Of a stretch of 34,459 nucleotides of DNA, positions 16,809-26,004 are shown in pieces (positions within the stretch are counted from its first letter, which is position 1; each line of letters opens with the position of its first letter). The stretch covers positions 1-34,459 of the forward strand of contig JAIXPY010000048.1 in the NCBI GenBank assembly GCA_027486025.1, in the 5' to 3' direction. The stretch is from Burkholderiaceae bacterium (GTDB lineage: Bacteria; Pseudomonadota; Gammaproteobacteria; Burkholderiales; Burkholderiaceae). Position numbers and translations under genes: made by a program. The notes under the pieces were generated by a model. It saw only the letters and a program-made list of their open reading frames with translations, was not told the DNA's origin and ran no database searches.

Positions 16809-18521
16809 ATGCGTAGCCAGACCCACTTCCGTTTTCTGCTTCTGATTCTGGCCTTAGCAATCCTCACCTATTGTTTTGCTCTCGACAGCCGCTTTGCCCC
16901 AAAAAATGGGGATGAGTATGTCTACATGCACATTGCCCGTATTACGGCCGACTTGGGGCAATGGTTGCCTTTGCAATCCGAGATGGAGGCGATGCGCAAT
17001 ACCAAGCCGCCACTGGTCTTTTGGCAGGGGATTGCCAGCACAGATTGGGCTGCTAACTGGGGCTTGCTGGAGTTGCGTTGGCCTAGCGTTCTGTATACCG
17101 GCTCAACAGCACTGTTACTGTTCTTGGCAGTGGCACGCTTTTCTGGGAATGCACAGACTGGATTGCTCGCCGCTGTGGTGTGGTTATCCTTCTTTGCAAC
17201 CTACCGCTATGGGCGTCCTTACCTGACTGATCCGCCCGAAGTCTTTTTCTTGAGCCTGCCATTTTTTGTATTGCTCTATTGGGGTCGTGCTGCATTTGAT
17301 TCGCGCATTCTCTTCCCGCTACTGGCTGCAATTAGCATCGGCTTTGGTCTTTTATATAAATCCTTTGCTTATGTATTACCTGCCTGCTTTGCATTACTGC
17401 TCTGGTACGGGTGCTGGCGGGAGTGGCGTCTGATCGAGGTGCTCAAGCGCGATGTGTATAAGCTCATCGTGATTGGTTTACTGTCATTGGGTATTTTTAG
17501 TGTGTGGTTTGTGCTAGACCCCAATCCGGAGGCGATTTGGCGTGAGTTTGTTTTGGGTGAGAATGCAGGAAAGTTTGGTGCGCGTACTAGCAATTACTTT
17601 CTGGATTTGATTCGCGGCGGCGACAGTATTTGGCTATTACTCCTGACAACCATCGGCAATGCTGGCCTCTTTGCTTTTGTGCTCGTGTCGCTGGGCTGGC
17701 AATCGTGGCGTGAACGCGTTATTACCGATATCGAAGAGCGTCTGTTGTGGCTTTTGGTCCTCGCCTTTGTGATTGTATTTAGCCTGCCGAGCCAGCGCTC
17801 AGGTCGCTATCTTCTGCCAATCATGCCAGCTCTTGCTGCATTAATCGCGCTGCATTGGCAGCGCTTGCCCTTGTGGGGATTTCGGTTTGCGCTAGTGCTC
17901 CAGCTTATTGCTTTGCTAGCGCTTACTTGGGTCAGTATTCATCTGGAGGGCGGCGACTGGGCCAACCCACTGCTTTGGCAGTACTCAGTTTGGCATTGGC
18001 TATTGCTCGGTTCGGGTATTGCGCTGGTGGCATTAGGCTTTATTAAACCCAGTATGGCGAAGTTAACCGCATTGGCGACATGCTTTATTTGCTATTTGGC
18101 CTTGAATACTGGACTCGCGCCTCTTGAGGGGCAGATTGGCCGTTACGATGCACAGGCAATTGCTCGCGTGCAGGATAAGTTAGTTGCGGTGCCCTGTGAT
18201 TTTCGGTCCAAAGATGAGGAATACCGACTGTTATTGCCGGGCGCGCGTTTACAAGGTTATCCGGCTAGCGAAGCCGCTAATGGGATTGAGTTAGCAAAAC
18301 GGTATCCGTATTTCACGGCCTATGCAGCGCAAGGCGTACCACCCGTATTCTGTGATGACTGCCAAATATTAGGCAAGCGCATGGAGATGCGTGCACGCCA
18401 TACTCAAGCGGAGATTTTGGCCATCATTCGTGGCGAGATGGGACAATACCTCTTCGTGAACGAATACCTTATCTACTCTCCATCGGCTGTCGCAAACGCC
18501 GCACCGGATGCTTGCCGATGA
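16809..18521 (+). CDS. ArnT-like (GT39/GT-C) membrane glycosyltransferase
   Basis: A 570-residue polytopic inner-membrane GT-C glycosyltransferase related to ArnT and protein O-mannosyltransferases, which use polyprenyl-phosphate sugar donors on the periplasmic face. After TM1 (about 8-25) comes the first periplasmic loop with the acidic catalytic motif NGDEYVY (D35, E36). About ten further hydrophobic segments follow, including the R-Y-G-R-P-Y-L-T-D-P-P-E loop conserved in this family (Y-x-R/L-T-D), and the C-terminus is a soluble periplasmic domain. Length matches ArnT (about 550). The sugar and acceptor (lipid A, protein or another glycan) cannot be told. It overlaps the sialidase-like gene by 4 bases, indicating translational coupling. 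Confidence 0.85.
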   Translation: MRSQTHFRFLLLILALAILTYCFALDSRFAPKNGDEYVYMHIARITADLGQWLPLQSEMEAMRNTKPPLVFWQGIASTDWAANWGLLELRWPSVLYTGSTALLLFLAVARFSGNAQTGLLAAVVWLSFFATYRYGRPYLTDPPEVFFLSLPFFVLLYWGRAAFDSRILFPLLAAISIGFGLLYKSFAYVLPACFALLLWYGCWREWRLIEVLKRDVYKLIVIGLLSLGIFSVWFVLDPNPEAIWREFVLGENAGKFGARTSNYFLDLIRGGDSIWLLLLTTIGNAGLFAFVLVSLGWQSWRERVITDIEERLLWLLVLAFVIVFSLPSQRSGRYLLPIMPALAALIALHWQRLPLWGFRFALVLQLIALLALTWVSIHLEGGDWANPLLWQYSVWHWLLLGSGIALVALGFIKPSMAKLTALATCFICYLALNTGLAPLEGQIGRYDAQAIARVQDKLVAVPCDFRSKDEEYRLLLPGARLQGYPASEAANGIELAKRYPYFTAYAAQGVPPVFCDDCQILGKRMEMRARHTQAEILAIIRGEMGQYLFVNEYLIYSPSAVANAAPDACR

Positions 18522-19735
18522 TGCGCATTGCGAGTCTATGCATCTTGGCCTTGGCTGGTGTTGCGGGTTACCTTCAGATAGACAGTCGCTTGCCATGGAC
18601 ACCATTCGCAATTCCAGCAGTCCTGGAATCTGAATTGCAGGTAGCCGAACCGGCCCTTGTAGTAGTAGGAAAAAAAACGCAAGCGACTACGCAAGTCAGC
18701 ATTCCTGAACCGCGCGCCCAATTTATTCCCGAGACTGCAGCACCGTCAGTACATGCCGGCTCTGCAATCCTCTTAAATGATCGTAATCTACGTGCATTTT
18801 GGTTTGCTGGCTCCAGAGAGGGTGCTGCCGACGTCGTCATTCAAACAGCTGTATTTGATACCAAGGCCGGCAGTTGGTCTAACCCTGAAGTGGTGATTGA
18901 CCGGGTTACCGCCGAGAAAGGATTATCGCGCTACATTAAAAAACTCGGCAACCCATTACCAGTGCGTTCAAGCCAAGGCAAATTGCAACTGTACTTTGTG
19001 ACGGTTTCAGTGGGTGGCTGGGCTGGCAGCTCCATCAGCTGGATGGAATCCAGTGATGAGGGTATCAGCTGGTCGCGTCCGCAACGCCTTATTACCTCGC
19101 CCGCGCTCAATTTAAGTACCTTGATCAAGGCCCCTGGATTTGACTTTACCGACGGCACTCTGGGTTTGCCGGTGTATCACGAGTGGATGGGTAAGTTTGG
19201 AGAGTTAGTTCGGATTGATGGTGGGCGCGTGATCGATAAGCGCCGCATGAGTTCGGGCCGCGCTTTATTGCAACCCATTGTCTTTATTGATTCCCCTGAA
19301 AAGGCCATAGCCTACTTTCGGCAGGCAAGATCTGCAGGCCCACCCCGTATTGCCAGCGCTCTGACCGAAAACGCGGGTCAATCCTGGTTGAGTGGGGCTG
19401 ATTTGGATTTAGCCAATCCAAACGCAGCGATTGCAGGTCTCCAGTTACCCAATGGTGATCGCCTCATTGTGCTCAATGATTTGGAGTCTGCGCGCCATCG
19501 CCTTGTATTGGCGATAGCACCTGCCGGAACCAACAATTGGAATGTGATTGCAGAATTGGAGAGCGATCAAACCATGACCAATGGCCTCTACCGCGAATTT
19601 TCTTATCCCTCTTTGTTGCTGGGCGCGAATGGGGAAGTACATCTACTCTATACCTACGATCGTAAAAAGATGAAGCACATTCAGTTTGATCCCCGCTGGA
19701 TTGAGAGTAAAAAGAATTTGAGAGGGAGTTCCTAA
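18518..19735 (+). CDS. Membrane-anchored sialidase-like (BNR) protein
   Basis: A 405-residue protein with an N-terminal signal or anchor (RIASLCILALAGVAGYLQ) and a periplasmic six-bladed-propeller domain of the sialidase/BNR type. Evidence is an Asp-box SSDEGISW with a degenerate second copy (TENAGQSW), and the segments GSREGAADVVI and GNPLPVRSS, typical of the BNR-2 sialidase-like family. The Arg triad and Tyr/Glu nucleophile of true sialidases cannot be assigned by eye, so activity on sialic acid should not be assumed. The ATG at 18518 (an alternative at 18521 overlaps the preceding stop) has GGA 9 bases upstream. It sits between the glycosyltransferase and a membrane protein, hinting at processing or recognition of the same glycan (inference). 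Confidence 0.75.
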   Translation: MMRIASLCILALAGVAGYLQIDSRLPWTPFAIPAVLESELQVAEPALVVVGKKTQATTQVSIPEPRAQFIPETAAPSVHAGSAILLNDRNLRAFWFAGSREGAADVVIQTAVFDTKAGSWSNPEVVIDRVTAEKGLSRYIKKLGNPLPVRSSQGKLQLYFVTVSVGGWAGSSISWMESSDEGISWSRPQRLITSPALNLSTLIKAPGFDFTDGTLGLPVYHEWMGKFGELVRIDGGRVIDKRRMSSGRALLQPIVFIDSPEKAIAYFRQARSAGPPRIASALTENAGQSWLSGADLDLANPNAAIAGLQLPNGDRLIVLNDLESARHRLVLAIAPAGTNNWNVIAELESDQTMTNGLYREFSYPSLLLGANGEVHLLYTYDRKKMKHIQFDPRWIESKKNLRGSS

Positions 19736-20385
19736 TGATTCCCAATGCGGTAGTACAAGTGACTTCCTCAATTGAGATTGCTATCAGCTCTGCAATCCTA
19801 TTGGCATGGCTTGCGCAGGCATTGTTTTTTAAAGAGGATGGCAGTGGGCGGATAGTAGTCCTTCGAGTACTCGTTTGTTTTGTACTGGCTAACCTATTCT
19901 TCTGGCCGGTATTCACCCTATTCACGCCGCTAGAGTTGCCCCTAGCTGCTTACGTTCGGGGCTTTACAGGTGAGTTGAGCGTTACCTCGATGCTGCTCTT
20001 GTGGACGGCTTATTTTTCTCCAAAAGTAATCCACGTACCTGCAGTGATGAAAGTTTGGATTGCGCTGCTTGCGATTACTTTTTATCCACTTGCCTTGGGA
20101 ATGGGGATGCTTGATCCCTATGCTTGGGGGTATGGATCGATTGCCTTATTGGCCGGGGTGCTTATTACAGCATTCATTGCCTGGCTTGCTGGATCGAATC
20201 GCATTGCGCTTATTTTGGCCGTGGCTATTTTGGCTTGGACGGTAGGATGGCATGAATCTGCCAATCTATGGGACTACATCCTGGATCCATTCTTAGGCTT
20301 ATGGGCGATTGGTTCTCTGATTCGATCGAGTTGGCGGGCGCGTGCTGCACGTGCACAAGCCGGATACCTCTTTCGTAAGGGTTAA
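19735..20385 (+). CDS. Hypothetical polytopic membrane protein
   Basis: A 216-residue protein not recognised as a known family. It is mostly hydrophobic with about six or seven membrane segments (for example AISSAILLAWLAQALFF, VLVCFVLANLFFWPVFTLF, IALLAITFYPLALGMGML, IALILAVAILAWTVGW) and ends in a basic tail (SSWRARAARAQ). Its ATG shares one base with the TAA of the sialidase-like gene, so it is the coupled third gene of the glycosyltransferase operon and is likely to assist or export in the same process (inference). A strong terminator follows. Confidence 0.75.
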   Translation: MIPNAVVQVTSSIEIAISSAILLAWLAQALFFKEDGSGRIVVLRVLVCFVLANLFFWPVFTLFTPLELPLAAYVRGFTGELSVTSMLLLWTAYFSPKVIHVPAVMKVWIALLAITFYPLALGMGMLDPYAWGYGSIALLAGVLITAFIAWLAGSNRIALILAVAILAWTVGWHESANLWDYILDPFLGLWAIGSLIRSSWRARAARAQAGYLFRKG

Positions 20386-20421
20386 ATAAAGTAAGGACCC
20401 AATAAAGTAATCGATGGGCGT

Positions 20422-20452
20422 AAAAAAACCAGCGACGCATCGCTGGTTTTTT
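20422..20452. terminator. Bidirectional Rho-independent terminator
   Basis: CCAGCGA (20429-20435) and TCGCTGG (20440-20446) form a perfect 7-bp stem with a CGCA loop, flanked by seven A on the left and six T on the right. It ends both the glycosyltransferase operon (+) and the Bug-protein operon (-). Confidence 0.9.
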
Positions 20453-20493
20453 GCTTTTATTCCGCGGAACTCATTCCGCTGACTAGATACAAC

Positions 20494-21489
20494 TTAGTCT
20501 GGAATATTGGCTTTACGAATCACAGGACCCCATTTATTGATCTCGCTCTCAAGGTAAGTCTTGAGACCGCTGGCACTGACTTTGTCCATTGATACAACGT
20601 CAATATTGGAATCAGCCAAACGCTTCTTCACATCTGGATCGTTGAGGGCTGCTTTGAGGGCAGTATTGAGTTTGGTTTGAATGGCTTGTGGAACATTCTT
20701 TGGTGTGTAAAGACCGTGCCATACCTTCACTTCAAAGCCTTTTAAGCCTTCTTGATCCAAGGTAGGAACGTTAGGCAATGCAGACAAACGCTTTGGTGTG
20801 GTGGTGCCGTACACCTTCACGCGATTGTCCTTAACAACGCCAATCGTTTGGGTGGTTTGGTCACACAATAAGTCAACTTGGCCGCCCATGAGGTCGGTCA
20901 ATGCAGGGCCGGTTCCTTTATAAGGAACGTTGGTTAAGCGAACTCCCAAACGGCTCTGAAACAAGAGGCCGCACAACTGCGATACCGCGCCAGGTCCGGC
21001 ATTGGCCATGGTTACTTTATTGCCGTTGGCTTTAATGTAAGCCTCAAGTTCTTTAAAGTTATTGGGTGGGAAATTTTTGCGTGCGAGCATCAACATTGGT
21101 ACGTCGACTACCTGACCAATGTATTCAAAATCAACGAGTGGATCGTATGGCAACTTGTCATACAAGGCCTGCGCTGTAGCCATGCCCATGTGATGCAAAT
21201 AAATGGTGTAACCGTCTGGTGTAGCGCGTGCTACTTTGGCGGACGCAACGGTGCCGCCGGCGCCAGGTGCATTTTCAACCACTACGGTGGTGCCCAAGGA
21301 CTTGCCCATTGGAATAGCGATTAAACGGGCCACGGTATCAGTTGGGCCACCCGCTGCAAACGGAACAATCAGCGAAATCGGCTTATTATTTGGCCAGTTT
21401 GCTTGTGCAGAAGCGGTATTGCTTGCAATTAAGGCACTGGCGCTGATGATGGCAGCAAATCCAGCTAATACAGTTTTCTTCAATTTCAT
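20494..21489 (-). CDS. Bug/TTT-family periplasmic solute-binding protein (copy 3)
   Basis: A 331-residue TctC/Bug protein. The signal peptide (MKLKKTVLAGFAAIISASAL, cleavage near SAQANWP) is followed by NKPISLIVPFAAGGPTDTVAR, the usual ligand loop, then PDGYTIYLH and LTNVPYKGTG. The ATG at 21489 has GGAG 6 bases upstream and gives a clean signal peptide, so the longer frame to 21528 is rejected. It is the last gene of the MaoC-MmgE-CitE operon, 59 bases after the lyase, so its ligand is probably the acid that those enzymes degrade. No TctA/TctB partner is in the window. Confidence 0.92.
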   Translation of the reverse strand: MKLKKTVLAGFAAIISASALIASNTASAQANWPNNKPISLIVPFAAGGPTDTVARLIAIPMGKSLGTTVVVENAPGAGGTVASAKVARATPDGYTIYLHHMGMATAQALYDKLPYDPLVDFEYIGQVVDVPMLMLARKNFPPNNFKELEAYIKANGNKVTMANAGPGAVSQLCGLLFQSRLGVRLTNVPYKGTGPALTDLMGGQVDLLCDQTTQTIGVVKDNRVKVYGTTTPKRLSALPNVPTLDQEGLKGFEVKVWHGLYTPKNVPQAIQTKLNTALKAALNDPDVKKRLADSNIDVVSMDKVSASGLKTYLESEINKWGPVIRKANIPD

Positions 21490-21548
21490 TACAGTCTCCA
21501 GTTTTTTAAAGCCCTGTGATTTTGCCATTTTCGGCGCCTACTGGGGCA

Positions 21549-22403
21549 TTAGTGTTTACCAGCAAGCACCAATAGACGTTTGGCCAAAAGTACAACGGGA
21601 CGGTCAATCATACGGCCGTTTAGCTTGACCACCCCACCTTTCGAGGCTTTATCAGCCTCTATCACTTGATTTGCCCAGTTCAGCTCGTCCCCGGTGGGTG
21701 TAAATGCCTTAGAAACGATGGGGACTTGCGCCGGATGGATGCAGAGCTTTGCGCCAAAGCCGAGGCGCTTTCCCCGCAGGGCATCTGCAGTGATACGGTC
21801 GATATCGTCGGTTGCGGTAGTAACGCCATCCACTGGCGGGGCTATTTCAGCTAGACGTGAGGCCAAGACCAGCTGAAAGCGCGCAACTTGCAATTCAGTC
21901 TCTTGTGCATCGCACACGATACCCAGGTCAGCTTGCAAATCAATATTACCGAGTGCCAGGCGAATGACTTGCTGCGCATTCGCGATGGAATCAATTTGTT
22001 GCAGTCCGCGTGCGGTTTCAATCATGGGGATGATGGCGGTAGTGGGTAAGACTTCTGCTGCGCCATTGATCTGGTCATGCGATTCACTTTTGGGAATAAG
22101 CAGGCAAGCAATCACCAGCTCTTCGGCCAACATTAAGTCTTCACCATAAAAGCGCGTGCCGGGCGCATTCGAACGGATCACAATACGCTGACGTTGCTCA
22201 GCCGAAAAACCAGGCCATGCTTGCTGAATAGCGGAGCGTGCTGCCGCTTTATCCTCTTCTGCCACCGCATCTTCCAAATCAATGATGATGGCGTGCGCAC
22301 CGCTATTTAGGGCTTTTGTAAACCGCTCGGGCCGATTGCCTGGCACAAATAAAAAAGTACTGGCATAGCCAATCGGATTATCAATCGGGTTCATGGCATT
22401 CAT
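21549..22403 (-). CDS. HpcH/HpaI/CitE-family CoA lyase (citramalyl/malyl-CoA lyase-like)
   Basis: A 284-residue TIM-barrel lyase of the CitE-like family, whose members cleave or form malyl-CoA, citramalyl-CoA or citryl groups with Mg2+. Visible motifs are STFLFVPGNRPERF (CoA and phosphate contacts), HAIIIDLEDAV, then the metal ligand Glu in IPMIETARGL and the Asp in LALGNIDLQADLGI, and the C-terminal LCIHPAQVPIV. Length fits stand-alone malyl/citramalyl-CoA lyases (270-320). Its start overlaps the stop of the MmgE/PrpD gene by 4 bases (ATGA). With a mesaconyl-CoA-hydratase-like gene in the same operon, citramalyl-CoA is an attractive substrate (inference). Confidence 0.85.
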   Translation of the reverse strand: MNAMNPIDNPIGYASTFLFVPGNRPERFTKALNSGAHAIIIDLEDAVAEEDKAAARSAIQQAWPGFSAEQRQRIVIRSNAPGTRFYGEDLMLAEELVIACLLIPKSESHDQINGAAEVLPTTAIIPMIETARGLQQIDSIANAQQVIRLALGNIDLQADLGIVCDAQETELQVARFQLVLASRLAEIAPPVDGVTTATDDIDRITADALRGKRLGFGAKLCIHPAQVPIVSKAFTPTGDELNWANQVIEADKASKGGVVKLNGRMIDRPVVLLAKRLLVLAGKH

Positions 22404-23767
22404 GTTTGTGAGCCCAGTAAAAAACCAACCTTCGTTTGATTACGGATATTCCATAGTGCATCGATGGCACTCGTCATCTCAAGCGGGGTAGCGCCGCCAC
22501 TGAAGGCCGCTAGGCGCAGTGCCTTGTCGGTAATCTCCGTGCGCGATAGTGTATTGCCAGGATCGCCCTTGGGCTCATCCACGCGACCATGCAACTGGCG
22601 ACCATCTCTCAGAGTGAGGGTTACCTTGCCAATCCAGCGCTTGGGGTAAGCGGCATCAATCTCAGGATCGAGCTCCATCGTCACCCGATCGCGTAAGGCG
22701 CAGATTTCAGCATCATTAAAGTGATCGGCAAATTCTTGGAGGCCCGCAAATTGATAATGCGCAATGATCGCCAGCACCGTACCCATCGAGAACTTCGATT
22801 GGTGCACGGTGGCGGGATGGGTGACGGGGCCTAAGACATCAATCGCCCCTTGGTGAACATGCGTCACGATGCGATCAATGTCGTGCGCTTGAATGCGATT
22901 CGATTGCATCGTATGCAACAGCGCATCGGCAGCAGGATGTGTATGGCGGCAAGAGGCATGGTACTTAAAACTAGTTTCTGCACTAGCCCAGCGGGAGCCT
23001 AGGCGATCAATGAGGTAATTGGGATCAGCATCGCTTGACATTCCAGCGGCCAAACCTTGCTTGCCTTCCAAAATGTGCTGGGCCCCAGTAAATCCATCAC
23101 GGGCCAAATAAGCAGCCATCAATCCCGTTCCGGCAGCATGTGCGGTATGCAATTGCTTTGAGTCAGCAGCGTCGCGTAGGAATTCCCAAAGGCCAGCGGA
23201 TTGCGTTCCAGCAGAACCAAATGCATGCAGCATTTGCTCTGGACTGAGTTTTAGAAGATGACCTACTGCAGCAGCAGATGCTAAGGAGCCGGCAGTGCCC
23301 GTCGTATGAAATGTTTTATAGTGCGAGCGCCCTAAAAATTCACCCACGCGAATACCTACTTCATAACCTACGATCGCCGCCGTCAGAAACTCGTCTCCCG
23401 ATCGCCCCAGCGCTTGAGCGCAGGCTAAAGCAGGGGAGAACACCACCGTCGCTGGATGGAATACGGAACTATTGTGTAAATCGTCTTGCTCAACCACATG
23501 CGATGCCGCTGCATTAGACATCGCTGCCAAATAGGGGCTACTGCTGCTGCGGTGAACCAGGATTTCCGACGGGCCGTTCGTTGGCCCCATTTGTTCTACA
23601 AACCGGGTCAGGATTTCAACCGGGGTAGCGCCTTTGCCGGCGACGGCAGAGCCAAACCAGTCCACCAGCAAGTCTTCGCCGCGGCGCATAACTTCCTCGG
23701 GAATATCCCCTGGCTTCAGTGTTGCGGCAAATTCGGCTAAGACCTTGGAGTAATGAATCGCGCTCAT
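22400..23767 (-). CDS. MmgE/PrpD family protein
   Basis: A 455-residue protein of the MmgE/PrpD fold, which includes 2-methylcitrate dehydratase, cis-aconitate decarboxylase and iminodisuccinate epimerase, acting on tri- and dicarboxylates without an iron-sulfur cluster. Recognisable segments are VDWFGSAVAGKGATPVEI, AAASHVVEQDDLHNSSVFHPA (the conserved active-site region with D-D-x-x-x-x-x-x-H-P) and FKYHASCRHTHPAADAL (the His/Lys-rich region). It lies 1 base after the MaoC gene and overlaps the lyase by 4 bases. The reaction is unknown; the operon suggests isomerisation or (de)hydration of a branched dicarboxylate. Confidence 0.87.
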   Translation of the reverse strand: MSAIHYSKVLAEFAATLKPGDIPEEVMRRGEDLLVDWFGSAVAGKGATPVEILTRFVEQMGPTNGPSEILVHRSSSSPYLAAMSNAAASHVVEQDDLHNSSVFHPATVVFSPALACAQALGRSGDEFLTAAIVGYEVGIRVGEFLGRSHYKTFHTTGTAGSLASAAAVGHLLKLSPEQMLHAFGSAGTQSAGLWEFLRDAADSKQLHTAHAAGTGLMAAYLARDGFTGAQHILEGKQGLAAGMSSDADPNYLIDRLGSRWASAETSFKYHASCRHTHPAADALLHTMQSNRIQAHDIDRIVTHVHQGAIDVLGPVTHPATVHQSKFSMGTVLAIIAHYQFAGLQEFADHFNDAEICALRDRVTMELDPEIDAAYPKRWIGKVTLTLRDGRQLHGRVDEPKGDPGNTLSRTEITDKALRLAAFSGGATPLEMTSAIDALWNIRNQTKVGFLLGSQT

Positions 23768-23768
23768 C

Positions 23769-24644
23769 TTAGTTAAGCACCGCGGTTGCTTGCATGGTTA
23801 ACCATCCTTCGTGATCCTGCGCCCAGACACGAATGGTCTTGCCGCTGGGGTCAAGTGCCAAATCTGGCGTCGCTGAAACCGAGAAGGGATTGATATCAAA
23901 GGTCGGCCGAACGGCACGAAACTCAAAGCGTTTCAATGTGGCTCCCGGAATCGATTGACGTACCAAGTCAACCAAAAGGGTGGCAATCAAAGGGCCATGG
24001 ACGATAAGGCCTGGATAGCCCTCCACTTCCGTAACGTAGCGCCGATCGTAATGAATGCGATGGCCATTAAAGGTGAGGGCGGAGTAACGGAATAACAAGA
24101 CATCATCGGGATTGATAGTCTTGGTCCAAGTGGCATCCGTTGGTGCTGGAGTTGGTGCAACCGGTTTGTCATCTGGCGCAGGCGCATCGCGATACACAAT
24201 GTCATGCTCTTCCGTCAAGGCAATGCCCGATGCATTACTAATTTCATGGCGTACTAAGACGAAGATGAGGTCGCCGGTACGCCCTGATTTATGGGTAACG
24301 GATTGGATGGTCGAGGCGCGCTCAATTGCGTCGCCAACAACCAGCGGCTCAATCCACTCGAGCCGGCCACCGGCCCACATGCGGCGGGGGAGTGGTACGG
24401 GTGGTAAAAAACCACCGCGTTTGGGGTGACCGTCAGGACCAATTTCCGACTGGCGGGCATGGGGTAAAAAATAAAGCCAGTGCCAGAGCTCGGGCAAGAA
24501 AGTCCCCATCGTTGGCATTGGGTCGGATCGGTCCAATGTGGCTGAGAGCGCTCTGACTGGGGCGGCAGTTACGGTATCCAGGATGGATTCGGATTTACCA
24601 ATCCACTCCTGCAGGTGTTTAATGGTTTGATCTTCGATTCGCAT
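23769..24644 (-). CDS. MaoC/HTD2-type acyl-CoA hydratase (mesaconyl-CoA hydratase-like)
   Basis: A 291-residue two-hotdog protein. An N-terminal FAS1-like dehydratase (HTD2-like) half carries the GTFLPELWHWLYFLP and RRMWAGGRLEWIEPL segments typical of mesaconyl-C4-CoA hydratases. A C-terminal MaoC half carries RYSALTFNGHRIHYDRRYV (hydratase Asn/His region, N-x-H-x-I-H-Y) and the HGPLIATLLVDL helix. In Chloroflexus the relative hydrates mesaconyl-C4-CoA to citramalyl-CoA; many close homologues are only annotated as MaoC dehydratases. The ATG at 24644 is favoured over a TTG at 24659; CATAAT ends 6 bases upstream of it, so the message may be leaderless. It follows chrA by 40 bases on the same strand. 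Confidence 0.8.
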   Translation of the reverse strand: MRIEDQTIKHLQEWIGKSESILDTVTAAPVRALSATLDRSDPMPTMGTFLPELWHWLYFLPHARQSEIGPDGHPKRGGFLPPVPLPRRMWAGGRLEWIEPLVVGDAIERASTIQSVTHKSGRTGDLIFVLVRHEISNASGIALTEEHDIVYRDAPAPDDKPVAPTPAPTDATWTKTINPDDVLLFRYSALTFNGHRIHYDRRYVTEVEGYPGLIVHGPLIATLLVDLVRQSIPGATLKRFEFRAVRPTFDINPFSVSATPDLALDPSGKTIRVWAQDHEGWLTMQATAVLN

Positions 24645-24684
24645 CACCCTATTATGCAATGGGTGATTCAGATGGGACGCGCTT

Positions 24685-26004
24685 TTACCCCAACCAGCCC
24701 AAGAAAAGGCCAGTCAGTGCAGCGCCCGCTAACACGGTCATGATGCCGAGCTGAAAGCGAATTAGGGCAATCGCTGCTGCTGCGCAAATTAATATCGACG
24801 GAATGGATACCGATCCAGCAAAGCCAGCAGGAAAGAACACGTGGTACGCAAAAAATAGACCCAAGTTCACAATCACACCAACCACAGCGGCGGTGATTGC
24901 GGTCAGGGGTGCCGTAAAGCCTAACTTGCCGTGCGTAGACTCTATCAATGGACCGCCAATCAGAATGAACAAGAAGGATGGTAAAAAAGTAAACCAAGTG
25001 GCAATGCACGCCGCTACCGCGCCGCTCCAAAAGGCCAAATCGGGCCCAAGCGTTTCTTGAACATGGCCTGCAATATAAGCAACAAAGGCAAGTACCATAA
25101 TGAGTGGCCCTGGTGTGGCCTCTCCCAAAGCAAGTCCATCGATCATTTGACTGGCGGTGACCCACTGGTAATGTTCAACTGCGCCCTGATAGACATACGG
25201 CAGCACTGCATAGGCTCCACCGAATGTCAGTAAAGCGGCTTTGGTGAAAAACCAAGCAAGCTGCGGGTAGAGGGTCTTCCAGCCAAAAAAGAGAATGAGC
25301 AGCGTGATCGGTAGGGTCCATAAGAGCGCGCCTACAACTCCTTTCTTCACCGTGCTTTGAACGCTAAAAATGGCGTGCTCCGGTGTTGGTGTCGCATCGT
25401 CAATGATGGCGTTATTTTTTCCTTGTGCGCTAACGGCATCAACGGCGTGCACCTTAGGGCTAAAAATGGCGGGGTATTTTTTTCCGCCCCAAACACCAAT
25501 CAGAGCGGCGCAAACCACAATGATCGGGAAAGGTACATTAAAGATGAAGATCGCAATAAACGAGAGTGCAGTAATGAGCCACAGGGCGCGGTGCGTAATT
25601 GCACGCCGACCGATTTTGAGGGCGGCGCACAAGACGATTGCAGTGACTGCCGGCTTGATACCAAAAAAGAGAGCCGCGATCCAGGGAGTCTGACCAAAAG
25701 TCAGATAGACCCAGCCCAGCCCAATTAGGATTAATAAGGAGGGGAGTACGAAGAGGACTCCAGCCAAAATACCGCCAATACTGCGGTGCATCAGCCAGCC
25801 GATGTAAGTCACCAACTGCTGCGCCTCTGGCCCAGGCAATAGCATGCAATAGTTCAGCGCATGTAAAAAGCGCCGTTCGGAAATCCAGCGGCGCTTTTCA
25901 ACTAACTCGGTATGTAAAACCGCAATTTGACCCGCGGGCCCACCAAAGCTAATGAAGCCTAGCTTAGCCCAAAACCACAGGGCCTCGGTGAGCGGAATCT
26001 TCAA
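24685..26004 (-). CDS. chrA: ChrA-type chromate transporter (CHR family)
   Basis: A 439-residue inner-membrane protein with two homologous CHR halves. The N-terminal half has the signature [21 protein letters not shown] and [14 protein letters not shown]; the C-terminal half repeats it as [24 protein letters not shown] and [15 protein letters not shown]. About ten hydrophobic helices are present. Members efflux chromate, taken up as a sulfate analogue, but many housekeeping-clustered copies have no proven link to chromate. Its start overlaps the fabI stop by 4 bases (ATGA), and MaoC follows after 40 bases, so it sits in the middle of a long minus-strand transcription unit. Family is firm; chromate specificity is not shown. 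Confidence 0.87.
   Translation of the reverse strand: MKIPLTEALWFWAKLGFISFGGPAGQIAVLHTELVEKRRWISERRFLHALNYCMLLPGPEAQQLVTYIGWLMHRSIGGILAGVLFVLPSLLILIGLGWVYLTFGQTPWIAALFFGIKPAVTAIVLCAALKIGRRAITHRALWLITALSFIAIFIFNVPFPIIVVCAALIGVWGGKKYPAIFSPKVHAVDAVSAQGKNNAIIDDATPTPEHAIFSVQSTVKKGVVGALLWTLPITLLILFFGWKTLYPQLAWFFTKAALLTFGGAYAVLPYVYQGAVEHYQWVTASQMIDGLALGEATPGPLIMVLAFVAYIAGHVQETLGPDLAFWSGAVAACIATWFTFLPSFLFILIGGPLIESTHGKLGFTAPLTAITAAVVGVIVNLGLFFAYHVFFPAGFAGSVSIPSILICAAAAIALIRFQLGIMTVLAGAALTGLFLGWLG

Noticed and set aside
24668-25165. A 165-codon minus-strand frame rich in Cys, Trp and Arg inside chrA
   Set aside because: It is an alternative frame of the chrA coding sequence, whose second CHR half is fully conserved here.
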